Origin: Gnomoniopsis sp. IMI 355080
Lineage: Eukaryota; Ascomycota; Sordariomycetes; Diaporthales; Gnomoniaceae
NCBI GenBank assembly: GCA_027946555.1
Contig: JAPEVC010000029.1
Span: 62,001 to 126,000, forward strand
Reading direction: 5' to 3'
Length of the DNA: 64,000 nt
The notes under the pieces are model-generated. The model saw nothing but the letters and a program-made list of their open reading frames with translations, was not told the DNA's origin and ran no database searches. Positions 1-11,464 of this stretch are shown here, in pieces. A program made the translations under genes and the position numbers. How positions within the stretch are numbered: the first letter of the stretch is position 1; the number at the start of each line of letters is the position of its first letter.

Positions 1-472
1 TCATCAATAATGCGTACCTGCACTTGTACTGAACCTAAGTAATCTTCAACTTAGAGATGTCAAGTGGAGGAGCAACCCTTTCTTAGCCGTACGCCAGCAG
101 AATGGAGGTCACGATCTTGGGGATAGGACACGACGAACCACTAAATACAATACAATATGTAATAGTAGGGCCGTTTTTGATCATAGATGGTCAGAAAGTA
201 TTGTTAGAGAAAGGTAGGAAAGTTTTCAAAGATGGGTGCTCCAGGGCTGTGTCCACCCCGCCTCGGTCCACTTTTGCGTCTAAGGGACTCACACGTCTTT
301 ATATCACATCGAAATGTTCATTAGTGCATTAGGGAAAGCTACGGAGGGCGTAGTCTGACCGAACGTACGATACTCGAAGCTTGACACTGGGCCAAGAAAA
401 CACCTGTATGGGTTTTACGCACGGACCCTCGGCGGCTGTTAATAAGGTACCATTTGATCATTTTTTGTGCGT
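1..472. other. Intergenic, no gene seen
   Basis: Short open frames occur here but none has a recognisable domain, splice pattern or fungal protein character. The stretch is the 3' flank of the F-box gene that ends at 473. Confidence 0.6.
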
Positions 473-1594
473 TCACGGAGGACCTGAATCGTCGCCCCAG
501 TCTTCTTTATCTAGATCTTCCCACTCGTCTTCATCATCGGAAGTCACGCCCGGCTCGTTTAACTCGCCTTTGCCTTCGAATTTCAGTCCCGTGCCATCGT
601 AGAAGCATCCGCGTCCTATCTCTTTGCCGATGTGTGTTTCTTCTGCGTCGACCGGATCCCAATCCGCTGCGAATCTCACGCTTTTCACGAAAAGTGCTCT
701 GCCAGCCGCTTTGAAAACTTCCTCGGGTATATGTTGCCCTCTCTCTCTGTACTCCATCTTCCCAAGGATACGCTTGAAGCGCATTACCCGGATTTTGCTG
801 GTGATCTCGTCTTCTTGCTTCTCCGCCTTGTCCATCACAGTGCTCAATTGTTCCCGGACCTGCATGTAGCTGCCGTTGGCAAAAGCCTCGCGCAACACTA
901 AAGCCATATCCATCATTCCATGATGGATGTCTGGCGTGTGCTGCTTCGTCACCTTGTAGGCCCATTTCTGATACTCGGCTTCGCCATAGAAGATGCTGAG
1001 CATTGGCTTCCACTGGATGGATACAGTGACTCCCTCAATGTCAAACTCGACGCCAGGCAGCTCAGTGTCATTGACATCTTGGTGCATTACAAAGCAGTGG
1101 GATGGGAAGCACACATCCTCCACCGATGGGTACGGTTCCGTGTAACAGCACGCCAACTGGCGCCAATTGCGCATGAATAGATCATAGACGGTTTCGTTTG
1201 CACCAGGGACTTGGTATGACCCCAAGGCCTGTATAGCCTTCAAATTGTCGAAGCCCTCTTTCGAAGCGAAGATGGCCCGGGTCCCGTCGTCTGAGAGCCG
1301 CTCGAATGAAAGATTTGCCTGGTAGACGTCTCCGTGGTAGGTCTCATCCCGTAAGACCAAAGGCTTGAATTCAATACGACTCAGTGGTAGATGCTCCGTG
1401 GCGAAGACGTGTTCTGTTGCGGCCTTCAGCTTGTGTGAAACGCGCCGGATGTTGAGCCAGGTTCGCGGATGATATTGTGGGTCGATTTTGGCTATGATGC
1501 GCTCCCACAATTCTAGTGGAAGCGCAGGGCATTGTGATTCTCTACATTCTTCGTACAGCACCTCAAGAGTTGGTTGGTTGGGTCTGAAGTCCAT
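473..1594 (-). CDS. F-box-like protein
   Basis: Single-exon gene, 373 aa. I start it at the ATG at 1592-1594 (MDFRPNQ), because the frame upstream is Pro/Tyr/Arg-rich, has no domain character and overlaps a TACCTAGGTA palindrome. Near residues 23-60 the sequence ALPLELWERIIAKI, followed by a Trp-Leu-containing helix and VSHKLKAATEHVF, has the usual layout of a fungal F-box (LPxEL...I followed by LxxVSKxF). Such proteins normally bridge Skp1 to a ubiquitin-ligase substrate. The rest is an uncharacterised region typical of fungal F-box proteins, and the C-terminus is very acidic (DDEDEWEDLDKEDWGDD). No leucine-rich or WD repeats are seen, so no substrate can be named. The F-box assignment rests on a short motif; the gene itself is well supported by its length and composition. 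Confidence 0.75.
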   Translation of the reverse strand: MDFRPNQPTLEVLYEECRESQCPALPLELWERIIAKIDPQYHPRTWLNIRRVSHKLKAATEHVFATEHLPLSRIEFKPLVLRDETYHGDVYQANLSFERLSDDGTRAIFASKEGFDNLKAIQALGSYQVPGANETVYDLFMRNWRQLACCYTEPYPSVEDVCFPSHCFVMHQDVNDTELPGVEFDIEGVTVSIQWKPMLSIFYGEAEYQKWAYKVTKQHTPDIHHGMMDMALVLREAFANGSYMQVREQLSTVMDKAEKQEDEITSKIRVMRFKRILGKMEYRERGQHIPEEVFKAAGRALFVKSVRFAADWDPVDAEETHIGKEIGRGCFYDGTGLKFEGKGELNEPGVTSDDEDEWEDLDKEDWGDDSGPP

Positions 1595-2400
1595 TGATGA
1601 ACGTGGCTGGACGACAGATATGACACGTTTACTCGTAGGCAGTACTTGATAACGGTATAAGTGCCTGGGTAAGTACCCTGGCAGGTAGACGAGGCGGGCT
1701 GGGTACCTAGGTAGGTCTGTGGTTGAAAAAAGGTTCACCGTTGGTCAGATGATCGACCGGGTCGGTAATGCGCGTTCCCTCTCACCTGTAAGTAGAAAAG
1801 CTAACAGGGATAGCATGCTTACCTATCAACGCCTAACCAGGCAAATCCCACTGCTACAGGCTCTCTGTTCCTGGGCCAAATAGTCAGTCCATTTACCATT
1901 TCCAAACCTATTGAAATGTTCAATTGCCAGTGATACGTACGCGCAATGGGTATTCATAGCAATATGCGCTCTCTTGGCATTTATTGAATCAGGTGCGTGG
2001 CTGCAATTGATTGTTTTGATCTGTGAATAGTATTGTAACATAAGACCCAAAATAGCCTTTCCGGGCTGTCGTTATAGGCCCCTACCGTACCTAGGTAATC
2101 CCCTTTTCCGACAACGACCGCCTTAACTATTTCGTATTTTCTCCATTGTCCACCTTCTCCTTGGTTTATGAGAACTATGTCACAATCGGCGTCAGGGTAG
2201 TAGCATGAGCATATTCACATGGCCTTGTTATCTGCATCAAGTTGGATCAAGTACAATTGGGCCGGGCATGATGCATCAACTCAACTGAACGAAGGCCATC
2301 GGTTGATTGAGTACCTAAGTAGATTGATTGTCCAGATTCAAAAATTTTCCGAGACTCATCGTTTCGTTTTGCATGAATCGTTCAAGTCTGTATGTAAAGC
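1595..2400. other. Intergenic between F-box and beta-mannosidase genes
   Basis: This is the promoter of the leftward F-box gene and the 3' flank of the beta-mannosidase gene. It holds two perfect TACCTAGGTA palindromes (1704-1713 and 2088-2097). No convincing coding region. Confidence 0.6.
1704..1713. repeat. Dispersed palindrome TACCTAGGTA (first of ten)
   Basis: Perfect 10-bp copies begin at 1704, 2088, 9153, 9294, 15966, 19129, 29451, 44644, 45144 and 48379. Nine-base copies begin at 5982 and 44550, and looser variants lie near 6724, 27670, 33464 and 62955. About 0.06 copies would be expected by chance in 64 kb. All ten lie outside the exons called here. Function unknown. Confidence 0.9.
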
Positions 2401-5339
2401 CTATGCAGGAATAGTATTATTCCAGATGCTTCCCACAGTCACTCTACTCTGCCAGCCCGGTGATTCGCTGTCTCCCTGGATAGAATAACCGACCGTCTTC
2501 GACTCGCCCCTCCTTAGAAAGAACCCATTATCGTCAAATACAACGATGAGTTTTGGCGAGTCGTTAGGGTCTAAACTTATCCATGTCCACATGCTGTTCC
2601 CGGTGTCGGCCGTGATTGTGAAAAGGTCCTTTTGCTCATCGTATGCGACATGTAGGCCGGGGTCAGTCAGCGCGGCGCTGGCGAGAGGAGTCGGCGTCCA
2701 GTAATTCGTATGCGAGAAGGTCTTCGTCACATTTGTGTTGACTGGCGTCCCCGTGGCAGTGAGGTTGCCTACAAAGACTGCGTTGGCTGCATCGTTCGCA
2801 TCCGCACCAAAGACTTGCGAGATATCGATGGTGGCAAGTAGAGTGCTATTCAGCGGACCAACAGTGTAGCTGATTGTCGTCGAAGACGTGTTGCCATCAA
2901 GGAGTGGCATCCGAAGTGTCTCGCCAGTCCAGTCTAGCCATGACAAAGTGATACTGCCGCTGACCTCAGTCCACAGATCGCTGACCACGTAAACGCTTAA
3001 AATACCCGACGTCAGGTTCCACACAGGGGCTACCACTACTTCACTGTATATATCCTTCGCGATGTATTGGAGGACTTTCCATCTCCCATCGTACTCGATG
3101 CTGGCCCATGTGGGCGCCTGCCAGATATCTTCAAGTTGCCAGTACAAGCTTCCAAGCTGTCTTTCAGGCCTGCCTGACCCAGAGCGGTAGAACTGGATCT
3201 GACTTTTGTAGTAATCGGCCTGGAAAATTTGCGTTGTGTGAATCCAGCTACTGAAATTGGCCAACGGCTCCGTCTTGTTCGGTACAGGGTAGTACATTTG
3301 TGCCGCGATGGTCATCTCGCCCATGCCTTTTGTAGAGTTGGCAAAGTTGTCTGTAGATAGTCCTCCGGCGGGGTAGTGGTGGTTACGCAGCTGAATTGTT
3401 GATGAATTGAAGTAGAGCTCGTCTTCTGGAAGAACGGGGCGCCATGTGTCGAGGCTGGGCATGCTGTGGAAGCCAAATTCGTTGGCGAAGCGGCCTTGAG
3501 GATAAGTACTGATGTTGAAGGCCTGCGAGGCATCATAGTTGTAATGATCAGTATCCCCATAGATACTTCCATCTGTGAGGTTATCATAACGCTGCACTAT
3601 AGGAATTGGGTTACTGTAGTTGAGGGTGAGGTAGCCGTTGGTCGTACTCGATGGAATGTAAGTAATGCTGCGGGAGTTCTCGTAAACAGCGGGGAGAAGC
3701 GTGTTTATGAATAGTGTTTCATACTCCCCCAAGTAACGGTCATACTGATCCGGTGCCTGTTGCTGCACCTCTGCGAGCTCCAGGTTCTCGAGCTCATTGC
3801 CACCCGCCCACAAAGCGAGAGAGGGATGGTGGTTGATGCGACGGACTTGATACACGGCTTCTTGTCTTGAGTTCTCAAGGAACTCTGCGTCAACCGGGTA
3901 TAAAGCGTCTCCGTACTCAAACTCACTCCACAAAAGGATGCCCATTTCGTCTGCCAGGTCGTATATGAAATCTGGGGAATAGGCGCCACTAGCCCAAACC
4001 CTTAGCATGTTCATGCGGGAAGAAATGGCAGATGAAAATAATTGCTGAATTCTCAGTGGGGTCACACGTGGCCAGAAGGCATCCGGTGGTATGAAGTTGC
4101 TGCCTTTGGCGTACATCTCATGACCATTGATCTCGAAATGCCCTGCGTGTTGTTTGTTGTGTTAGAGCTGCCATGTGTCATGAAGTGTTGTCTTTGCTTC
4201 AGAGGTTCGGCCTGGTGCTTACAATTGTTTCCAGGGGCAACGCCTTGAGCGATTTGCTCATCTGTGATCACGCCCATGTTCAGGACAATTGTCCTAAATC
4301 CAGTTCGTTTTGTCACGTTGGCCAGTATCGCACCTGAAGGGGACAGGACTTCCACAGTAATGTAATAGAGGTTTTGCTCCCCTAGCCCGGACGGCCACCA
4401 CAGCTTATAGTCCTGCCCTCCTAATATGGTCGTCCCAGTGATGACATCTCCTCCATTGGTAATATTATACAATGTTCCACTGCTGACAGTAACATTCGTC
4501 GCTGCTTCAGCGATCGTATACTTCATTGTCGCGCCGACTGTCAATGTACTCAGCAAGTCCACACTCGCGTTCAGCGTCCAGTCCGCCCCTTGGTCGGGCG
4601 GTAGATTCGGCAGCTGTCCTACGCGGTAGATATCCAATACGGAGTTGCGAACCGCCACTTCGCCCGGGAGAAGTTGCACAACCTGAGCCTCTTTCCAAAT
4701 CCCTGAGGGCGCAAAAGCAGGGCCCCAGTCCCAACCGAAGTCAGATTGCTCTTTTCGAATGAAAGGTCGATGAAGGAACTCGAAGAGGCCTTCAACAGTC
4801 CATGGCCATGTTTCTGCCCCGGGTTGCGAAGCCAGGTCGTAGGCTGTACCCGGGGCACTGAAGAACTCAATGAGTAGTTCTGGTTCTTCGTTCGTAGGAC
4901 ATGATGAAAGAGCTGCTGATACGTCGAAGAAGTACTGCCGAAATTGGTTGTTCGTACTGGCCACAGGCTGCCTGCACAAGTAAATGTTGGCGATGGTATC
5001 CAAGCCGTTGAACAACAGGTACGTAATGGTAGATGAGTTGGATTCCGAGTGAAGGCCTGACAAAGTAGTTGTGTAATTCCAATCGGCCCACGCTACCCAG
5101 CGTAGATTGAAGTCATTTAGCCCAAAGTAGGGGTCCCCTATGACTCCTGCGGAAAATAGGTCTAGGTGAACGTGAGAGGGTACTTTCCCCGGTACGGAAA
5201 TGTTGTATGGTGTATTGGAAAGGGTCCATCTTTGGTCTGAAAGGTCGACAATGTTGGTAGCTGACGAGAGCACGGGAATAACGGACGACAGTCCGAGAGC
5301 CACCGTCAACTGGGCAAGAATCTGCCTAGGCACCTGCAT
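2401..5339 (-). CDS. Secreted beta-mannosidase A, GH2 family
   Basis: Two exons, 5339-4223 and 4142-2401, with an 80-bp GT-AG intron (4143-4222), give 952 aa. Splicing joins ...VAPGNN to WHFEINGHEMYAKGSN, the conserved GH2 entry to the catalytic barrel. The first ATG is at 5339 (MQVPRQILAQL), followed by a hydrophobic signal peptide; the frame further upstream has only a TTG. The enzyme removes terminal beta-1,4-mannose from mannan oligosaccharides and N-glycan cores. The sugar-binding domain carries GWDWGPAFAPSGIWKEA. The acid/base Glu lies in LWAGGNELENLE (about residue 489) and the nucleophile Glu in FANEFGFHSMPS (about 594). Length matches the secreted fungal A-type enzyme (about 930 aa), and the C-terminal half has many N-glycosylation sequons. 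I am confident in the family and structure. Confidence 0.95.
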
Positions 5340-7005
5340 TTCCAGTGATTGCGTAGCCAAATACGGTCAAGAGTCAAGACCAAGCTTTCTGAACCGGGCT
5401 ATAGCTGCTGAAGATTATCTCGGCATCTGTATTGGGTGTAAATACCAGGTGTAGATGTAGATGCATGTGTTGTACAGATGCAACGTCCTACTGCCTTGTT
5501 CATGTATTGGAATAAGCACTCCAGGGCCTTAGATATCAGTAGCTCTGCCATGATGCTCAGGAGCATGGCAACATACGTCCCAGACTTTGAAAGTTTTCCC
5601 CTCAAAAATAGTTCCCCACAAGAGTGGACAGCAGACATCATAATCATACTAAATACAACGCTATCGTCGGTATTTTTGCAACCGAAGATATACCCGGATG
5701 CGGGGTTTAGGGCCATGGTATGGATACCGCCCTGCTCGCAATCCAGTGGGCTGTTATCCTCTGTACAACACCGGTAAGCTGTCTCAAGGATGCCTCACAG
5801 CAGAAGTCTCTGCAGCGCGAGAAATCAGGTAAGTATGTGGCTGCAACCCGGCCCGGGTCAATGGAGGATCATCTCCACCCGCATATTAAAAAATAAAGTT
5901 CAAGAAATGACAGCGTCGCTTTCAATGGACGGAAATACAAAATATTCTAATTTCTGCTGCTCAACTGATTCACGAGAAACGTACCTAGGTCACTAATTGG
6001 TCTGTGATCCTTTTCTTCCGCCATTGCGATTCGAGTCCTTGCCACCACTTCCATCGCACCTGTAAATATTCTACTTAGGTATCGATTTCAACTTTGTAAG
6101 GCTCTGTAATACGATCATGCGTTGTCGCTTAATGCCGGTCAGTCTCGTCTTGGCCGATGCAAGGGTTCCTGGGTTCATTAATCCGCACAGCCTTGCCAAC
6201 AAGGCTGAGTGGTTTCCCCGTAGAATGGGGAGCATATCCCTAACAATTACAATACTCATGCCTTGTAAAGATTGACGAGACTCAAGCGATAGGTCGCACA
6301 TGCAGTCGCCATCACCATCAACGAGTTTGTGGCATATCGACAGACACACAGGTTGTAAGGTCCGAGAAAGAAAGATTAAATAAGTAAAGGGAAGCAGAAG
6401 AATTTGATCCCCAAATTTTGTGAGTTTAGTTGCCGCAGCATCTTCTATGCAACGGACCATGAATCCACATGCTCTACCACCCGAGATATCAGCTCAATTT
6501 TTTTCTTCTTTTTGGTTTTTTTTTGTGTAAAGCTTGGCCTCGAGGAAGTAGAAGCTCGTGATATATATGGCACGAGTCCAGTGCATCCTTCGATCTTCAA
6601 AAGGGGTAGTAATCTTCATGAAAATACTCACGTGCTGGGGACACAGCGTCCGTGCATCATGGGCAAGTTGAGACCGGCTATTGTGTTGATTTTTTCGCAC
6701 ACAAAGCCATACACATAGATAACTACCTAGTTAGGTAGTTTATCACAGCATGTTCAGGGAGGAATATAAATTTAGATGAAGGCCCTGTAGTTACTCAGAG
6801 AGGAGAGAAGGAGGGACTGGTCAAAGCGCCACTCGGATAGTTGGCCTATATGAGAGATGGGAATACAGTCGATTTGTAAGCAGGCTTTCTCGGCTTGACA
6901 ACACGAAGTGCAGGTGCTGGGAGCTCGTGAGCGTCCCCTGAAATAGATTAAGTATTTGCAGTCGCCATGCCGAGATATGGCAAGAGTCTGTTTTGAAAAC
7001 CTCCC
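5340..7005. other. Intergenic, no gene seen
   Basis: 1.7 kb holding the promoter of the leftward beta-mannosidase gene and the 3' flank of the rhodopsin-domain gene. It contains a nine-base copy of the TACCTAGGTA palindrome at 5982 and a longer variant near 6724. The open frames (longest 129 aa, minus strand near 6071-6460) show no domain. Confidence 0.55.
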
Positions 7006-8469
7006 CTAGCTAAAACTATTGCTATCGGAAATATCGACCCTGACCTGCAAGGTTCGGTGAATGATATGCTTTTGACTGTTATCATCTTCTAGTTCCATCC
7101 ATGTCCCTTCTCCCTGAGAAGCTGAGACGAGCGTAGTATTGCCTCTTCCTTTGGGCGTAATATAGCCCATTTTGACGCTCTCATTCTTTGTCTTCTTGAG
7201 ACCAGTTGATCCGCCAAATCCGTAAGCTGAACGAGTGTTCTGATAAGAACTGCCCTTTGATGATTTATCAATCCAGGACTTCAGCAGTGATCGAAGTGAA
7301 GGCAGAGAGCCGGCTAGTATTCCCACACCACATTCGACAATCGACCAGAGCACGATGTTGGCGACATTATCTAGAACGCGTCAGTATTCGGTACCAATGC
7401 CTGACGAGAATGGGGCCGGGGCGTGTATTACAATAGTAGTTTGTAAGAATGTTGTAGAACCGAAGGTAAGGTAGTCGAATTACCTATCGGGAATTAGCAA
7501 CTACACGGAACGTGAAATGATCAGATTCGGCGGGAAATTTTTACCGTTGCGGCGGAGGCTACAATTCCAAGAGCCAGGACAGCGCAGACAGATGCTTTGA
7601 GTCGAGCTTTCATCTGGAGCTGCCAAACGACGAAGCAAGGCACAAGAGCACAAATCCAATCGGTGATGATTGCAGAGACTGATACGATGTAACTCATCGC
7701 TGTGACGATCTGAGTCGAAGCACACCATCCTCCATCAATCGTTTGATCCCAATAAAAGCTCAATGGCTGGCAGAGAGCAACAACGGAAATGAAACCGACC
7801 ACTACGGTGATGACTGTTAGCGAAAACTGAAAGACTTGCATGCGTCAAAAAGTTTCGACTGGGCCAAGCTGTTACGAGAGGGCGACTTGACGATGACAAG
7901 CTTCAACGGGAGGCATGGAGCTTCGAGAGTCCACGCTTGGACAGGGCGAAAAAAAAGAAGAAGAAAGAAAACATGGTACTCACTCGCACTGACAATCGAC
8001 GCTACCATGCAGACCCATATTGTGATACGTAATGGCTTTTCGGTGATAATTCTGAGCATAGTCAAGCAAATCGACGACTTGATGAATGGCAAGCTCCAAG
8101 CGTATGTGATCTGGAAGAAGACAATATTCTGTGTAAACCTGTCAGATTTTCATCATCTTCGTCGCGCACAAGGCCCCCGTGATATCCACTTGCCTTGGTT
8201 GTTTGAGTCTGGTTCCATGCTTCAAGGCGGTCATCGACGGTTCCTAGACCGCTGTAGACCGCCAAACAAGTGAAGATTGAACAGGCAATAAAGGTCCCGA
8301 GACCAATAATCATCAGTCCATCATCCACCGCGAATGTTCCTGTTTGAGTTCGAGTCCATGTCCGCATTGATACAACCAGAATACAGAGGATGGCCATAAC
8401 GATGGTCAAGATCAATGTGGCTGTACCTAGGCCGTCCGGTTGCCATATCCAATTTTCGGACGTGGACAT
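7006..8469 (-). CDS. Rhodopsin-domain (SAT4-type) integral membrane protein
   Basis: Five exons: 8469-8194, 8128-7984, 7834-7545, 7483-7432 and 7370-7006, giving 375 aa. The first intron is GC-AG (AAG|GCAAGT, 8129-8193); the others are GT-AG. Exon 4 is only 52 nt and encodes VIRLPYLRFYNILTNYY, which restores the loop this family has before NVANIVLWSIVECGVG. Seven hydrophobic segments are visible, with family signatures DDGLMIIGLG, ITYAWSLPFIKSSICLTMLRI, CQPLSFYWD and SLPSLRSLL. No N-terminal CFEM domain is present. Members of this large Pezizomycotina family are called rhodopsin-domain or Pth11-like and include putative surface sensors; the ligand here is unknown. The C-terminal tail of about 90 aa is hydrophilic. 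The 149-bp second intron (7835-7983) is the least certain junction, because its 3' site GCAAG is weak. Confidence 0.85.
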
Positions 8470-11464
8470 ATTGCAGCAATTCGAAGCTCTCGATGTATAG
8501 ATCTTCCCGGATCAGCAGCAGTCCTGGCCGCTTATGGAGTCTGATAATGCAAGGCGTAGGTTGGTCTCGGACGAAGTGCTACGACGTAGGTTTTCCTGAG
8601 ATATATTGACGGCTGCCGAAGGAACCACAGGCTCGAGAGAAACGGTAGGTAATCATAATCTTGTGAACGATGAAGAACAACGAAGCCTAAGGCAACTGGG
8701 GTATTGTGGCTCAAAGCACGTTTAATGAGGGACCCGTATACGAAGAGGGTACTGCTTCGCAGGATTTGTGACGGGGTGAGCGAGCAATTTCTCCGAAGTT
8801 TTCAAACAATTGCTATTTCTAGTGCCTCCCAGATGCGTCCATGAAAACGAAGAGCATTTCCTAATGCAGAATAAGAATTCGTCGACAAGTGGGCCGACTG
8901 TTAAGTATCAGGGGCTGCGCGCAGTGCGCGGCCAGGAGTAGATTGCGGAGTGCATGGTGAAAAACCTAGACTATAGCACATGCGAACTAAGGTTTCTCTT
9001 TATGTCCACCATTCAAAGTCTTTAACTACACTGACAAGGTCTCACAAAGCATTTCCAACAAAATTGACGCTGGAGATATGCTCACGATTAGGTTTGACTT
9101 GCCGTTTCCGATGTCTGGTTCTGGCTTTCGTTTACCTACGCGAGTATCAAGATACCTAGGTATGCAAGCACCAAGAACCGCAAAGGTTGGTGAATTCAGT
9201 AGTACAAAGCACGAAATAGCATCTCTCGTCGAGGGCTCTGCTGGGGGGACGTTTGCCAAGGATGAGAGGAATGGGGGGCAAAAATGAGCATCGTACCTAG
9301 GTAAAGAGCCCTGAGGGTCCGCGATTTGTCTGGTCCAGAAGCCGTGATCGGTGACATTCGAGACTTGATTGGAGCTCGTAGATACCGACGCCTCCCCTTT
9401 GATCATAACTGCTGTGGCACTACGATTCACCTCGCATTCGAATTGGGCCTCAGGATCGGTATGTACCGGGCCCGATGTATTTTCCTTGTGTATTTATATG
9501 GACCCTGGTGATTTTTGCTGAAGAGACGGCCATCGCATCGAGCGGAGCGCTAGTCTCGCTAACACAACTACTCACATAGTATTGATAGTTCATTGGTCTC
9601 AGTCATCCTTTCATTGATCAAATACGCCCGCTCGATCTTGTGCGTTCTGGCTATGGTGGAGTCGAGGCAGGGTTGGTGAAACTTATGGATCATCCTCTCC
9701 AGCCGGAGGACAGTGGTATTACCCTTCCATTCGAACTACTTACCCTTATGCCATATTGAGCTTCACATGCTCATAGTCTCGAACATGTGATGTGAGCAGG
9801 ACCGTTCATGGCTCACCTGCAGCCTTACGGTCTCATGTTACACTCGCTTTGAGGCCATTGGCGACCCAGCAGCCGCACTATGCTTCCAGAAGCTTGCAGG
9901 GAAGCCAGAACAAGACAGTCCTCCTAGTCTCCAATATTTCTGACGTGACTGCCGTGCCGAACTCGAGTCAGAACAGTGGCTTTGTTGGCGGAGTCTGCCG
10001 TCGGAAATGCATTTTCCCAGGGGCATCCTCAGGAGCAGGAGGTGACCTGTCTTCCACTGTCGGTGGAACACAAAAAAAAAGGTATTTCTCCCCTGCTCGC
10101 GGTTTACCGATGAACTCTCCACTCGGAGCGATCCCGCGGTTGCAGGGTGGCCTGGGTGGGTAAATGTGCCGGACCCTGACACGGTCGTGGCTCAAGCTTC
10201 TTCTAGCATTCAAGGAAATTTGTGGGCAAAATGTCCACTATTATCCGCTAAGCGACCAACGGCCCGATCTAGGGTCTGAGAAGATGATTTGAACCTCTGG
10301 ACTTATGTAATATCTAATTGTGCTATATCTGTTGTGCATGGCACCAAAGAGTCTGAATAAGAGCCAGTCAACCTGTGCAGGCACCAACTTAGATGCCTAG
10401 AGGCCACGTTCTCGAATTAAATATTGGTATTCAAGACGGCAACCTGGCTGCCTGGATGTGATAGGATCCTTTCAAGTTGATGTCAATACGACCCTACAAT
10501 ATAAAAATTCGAGCCAACAACCCGACAACATGGAGTTTCACGGCACTGTGGACACCAGGGTTGGGCCGCGTGTGCTCCCAGTCCGGCGTCGATCTTCACC
10601 TGGCAATATCTAGTATGGTCTCCTGGACCAATGATCGTGCTGCCATTGGTGTTTTATCATCCTGCACTCTCGCAGTTGGGGCCTGTATGCAGCGGTGAGA
10701 AAGATGCCTAGACCCTTGCCTCTGGCTTCAACCCGACGGCTTTTGAGCTGCGTACTACATAGTCCTTGTGCGCTGATGTCGATCTCCGACCCTCGCTTCG
10801 AATCATATGGGTTGGTACATAGTAAGGATCGGTCCTAAAATTAAGAATGGACCATCTACTTGTGGGATCCAATATGCCGTCCCAGGCGAGCCAAGAGGTA
10901 GCGTTTCGCATATAGAAAAGTGCTCATTCATTATCGGCAACAGCAGGTTCCATGAGACGTGCAACATTGCGCGGAAAGTTCCATGTGTGGACAGATTTGC
11001 TATCGCACGTTTTGGTGGTTTATCCAAGTATGTATGCGGATGTCAAGCATTTGTGGAGTGATGGAGCCAATGCACATGTGGAGCTCGTGGTTGTGCTACA
11101 CCACCTCCCCTTCACGAAGGATGCACCGCCCACGAATGACACATCAACGAACCCCAGCACTTCCCCAACTCCTCCAGCACCTATTCCACATGCAGATGAA
11201 GCATACCCAGAACATCATGTGGAGTCACGGAAAAGGGGGTTTCTCATCATGGTATGCTGTGTGGTACTTGATCGTATGAGCAGGAGGATCGAGTCGTGAT
11301 AGGTGTCTAGATATCCTTTGACATACCACAGTATAAGACATAACCCCTCGCAGGGAGGACATCGACACATTCCTGCACCCTCCTAGAAGGTCATCGCTTA
11401 CCCTCATCGCTTTCTATCTATCTGCCCCCCGTCACCAACACTATCCCCCGCTGAAATCGCAGAT
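8470..11464. other. Intergenic, no convincing gene
   Basis: 3.0 kb between two divergent genes (rhodopsin-domain leftward, PhyH rightward). Two perfect TACCTAGGTA copies lie at 9153 and 9294, and a 10-bp GC palindrome CTGCGCGCAG at 8915-8924. Open frames such as the minus-strand 134-aa frame at 9026-9430 lack domains and cross the repeats, so I do not call them. Confidence 0.5.

Noticed and set aside
9026..9430. Minus-strand frame of 134 codons
   Set aside because: Crosses two TACCTAGGTA copies, which are otherwise absent from exons, and lacks any family resemblance.
10261..10360. Possible tRNA T-arm (GGTTCAAAT on the minus strand)
   Set aside because: The T-stem has a mismatch, no matching acceptor or anticodon stem could be formed, and no T-run follows.
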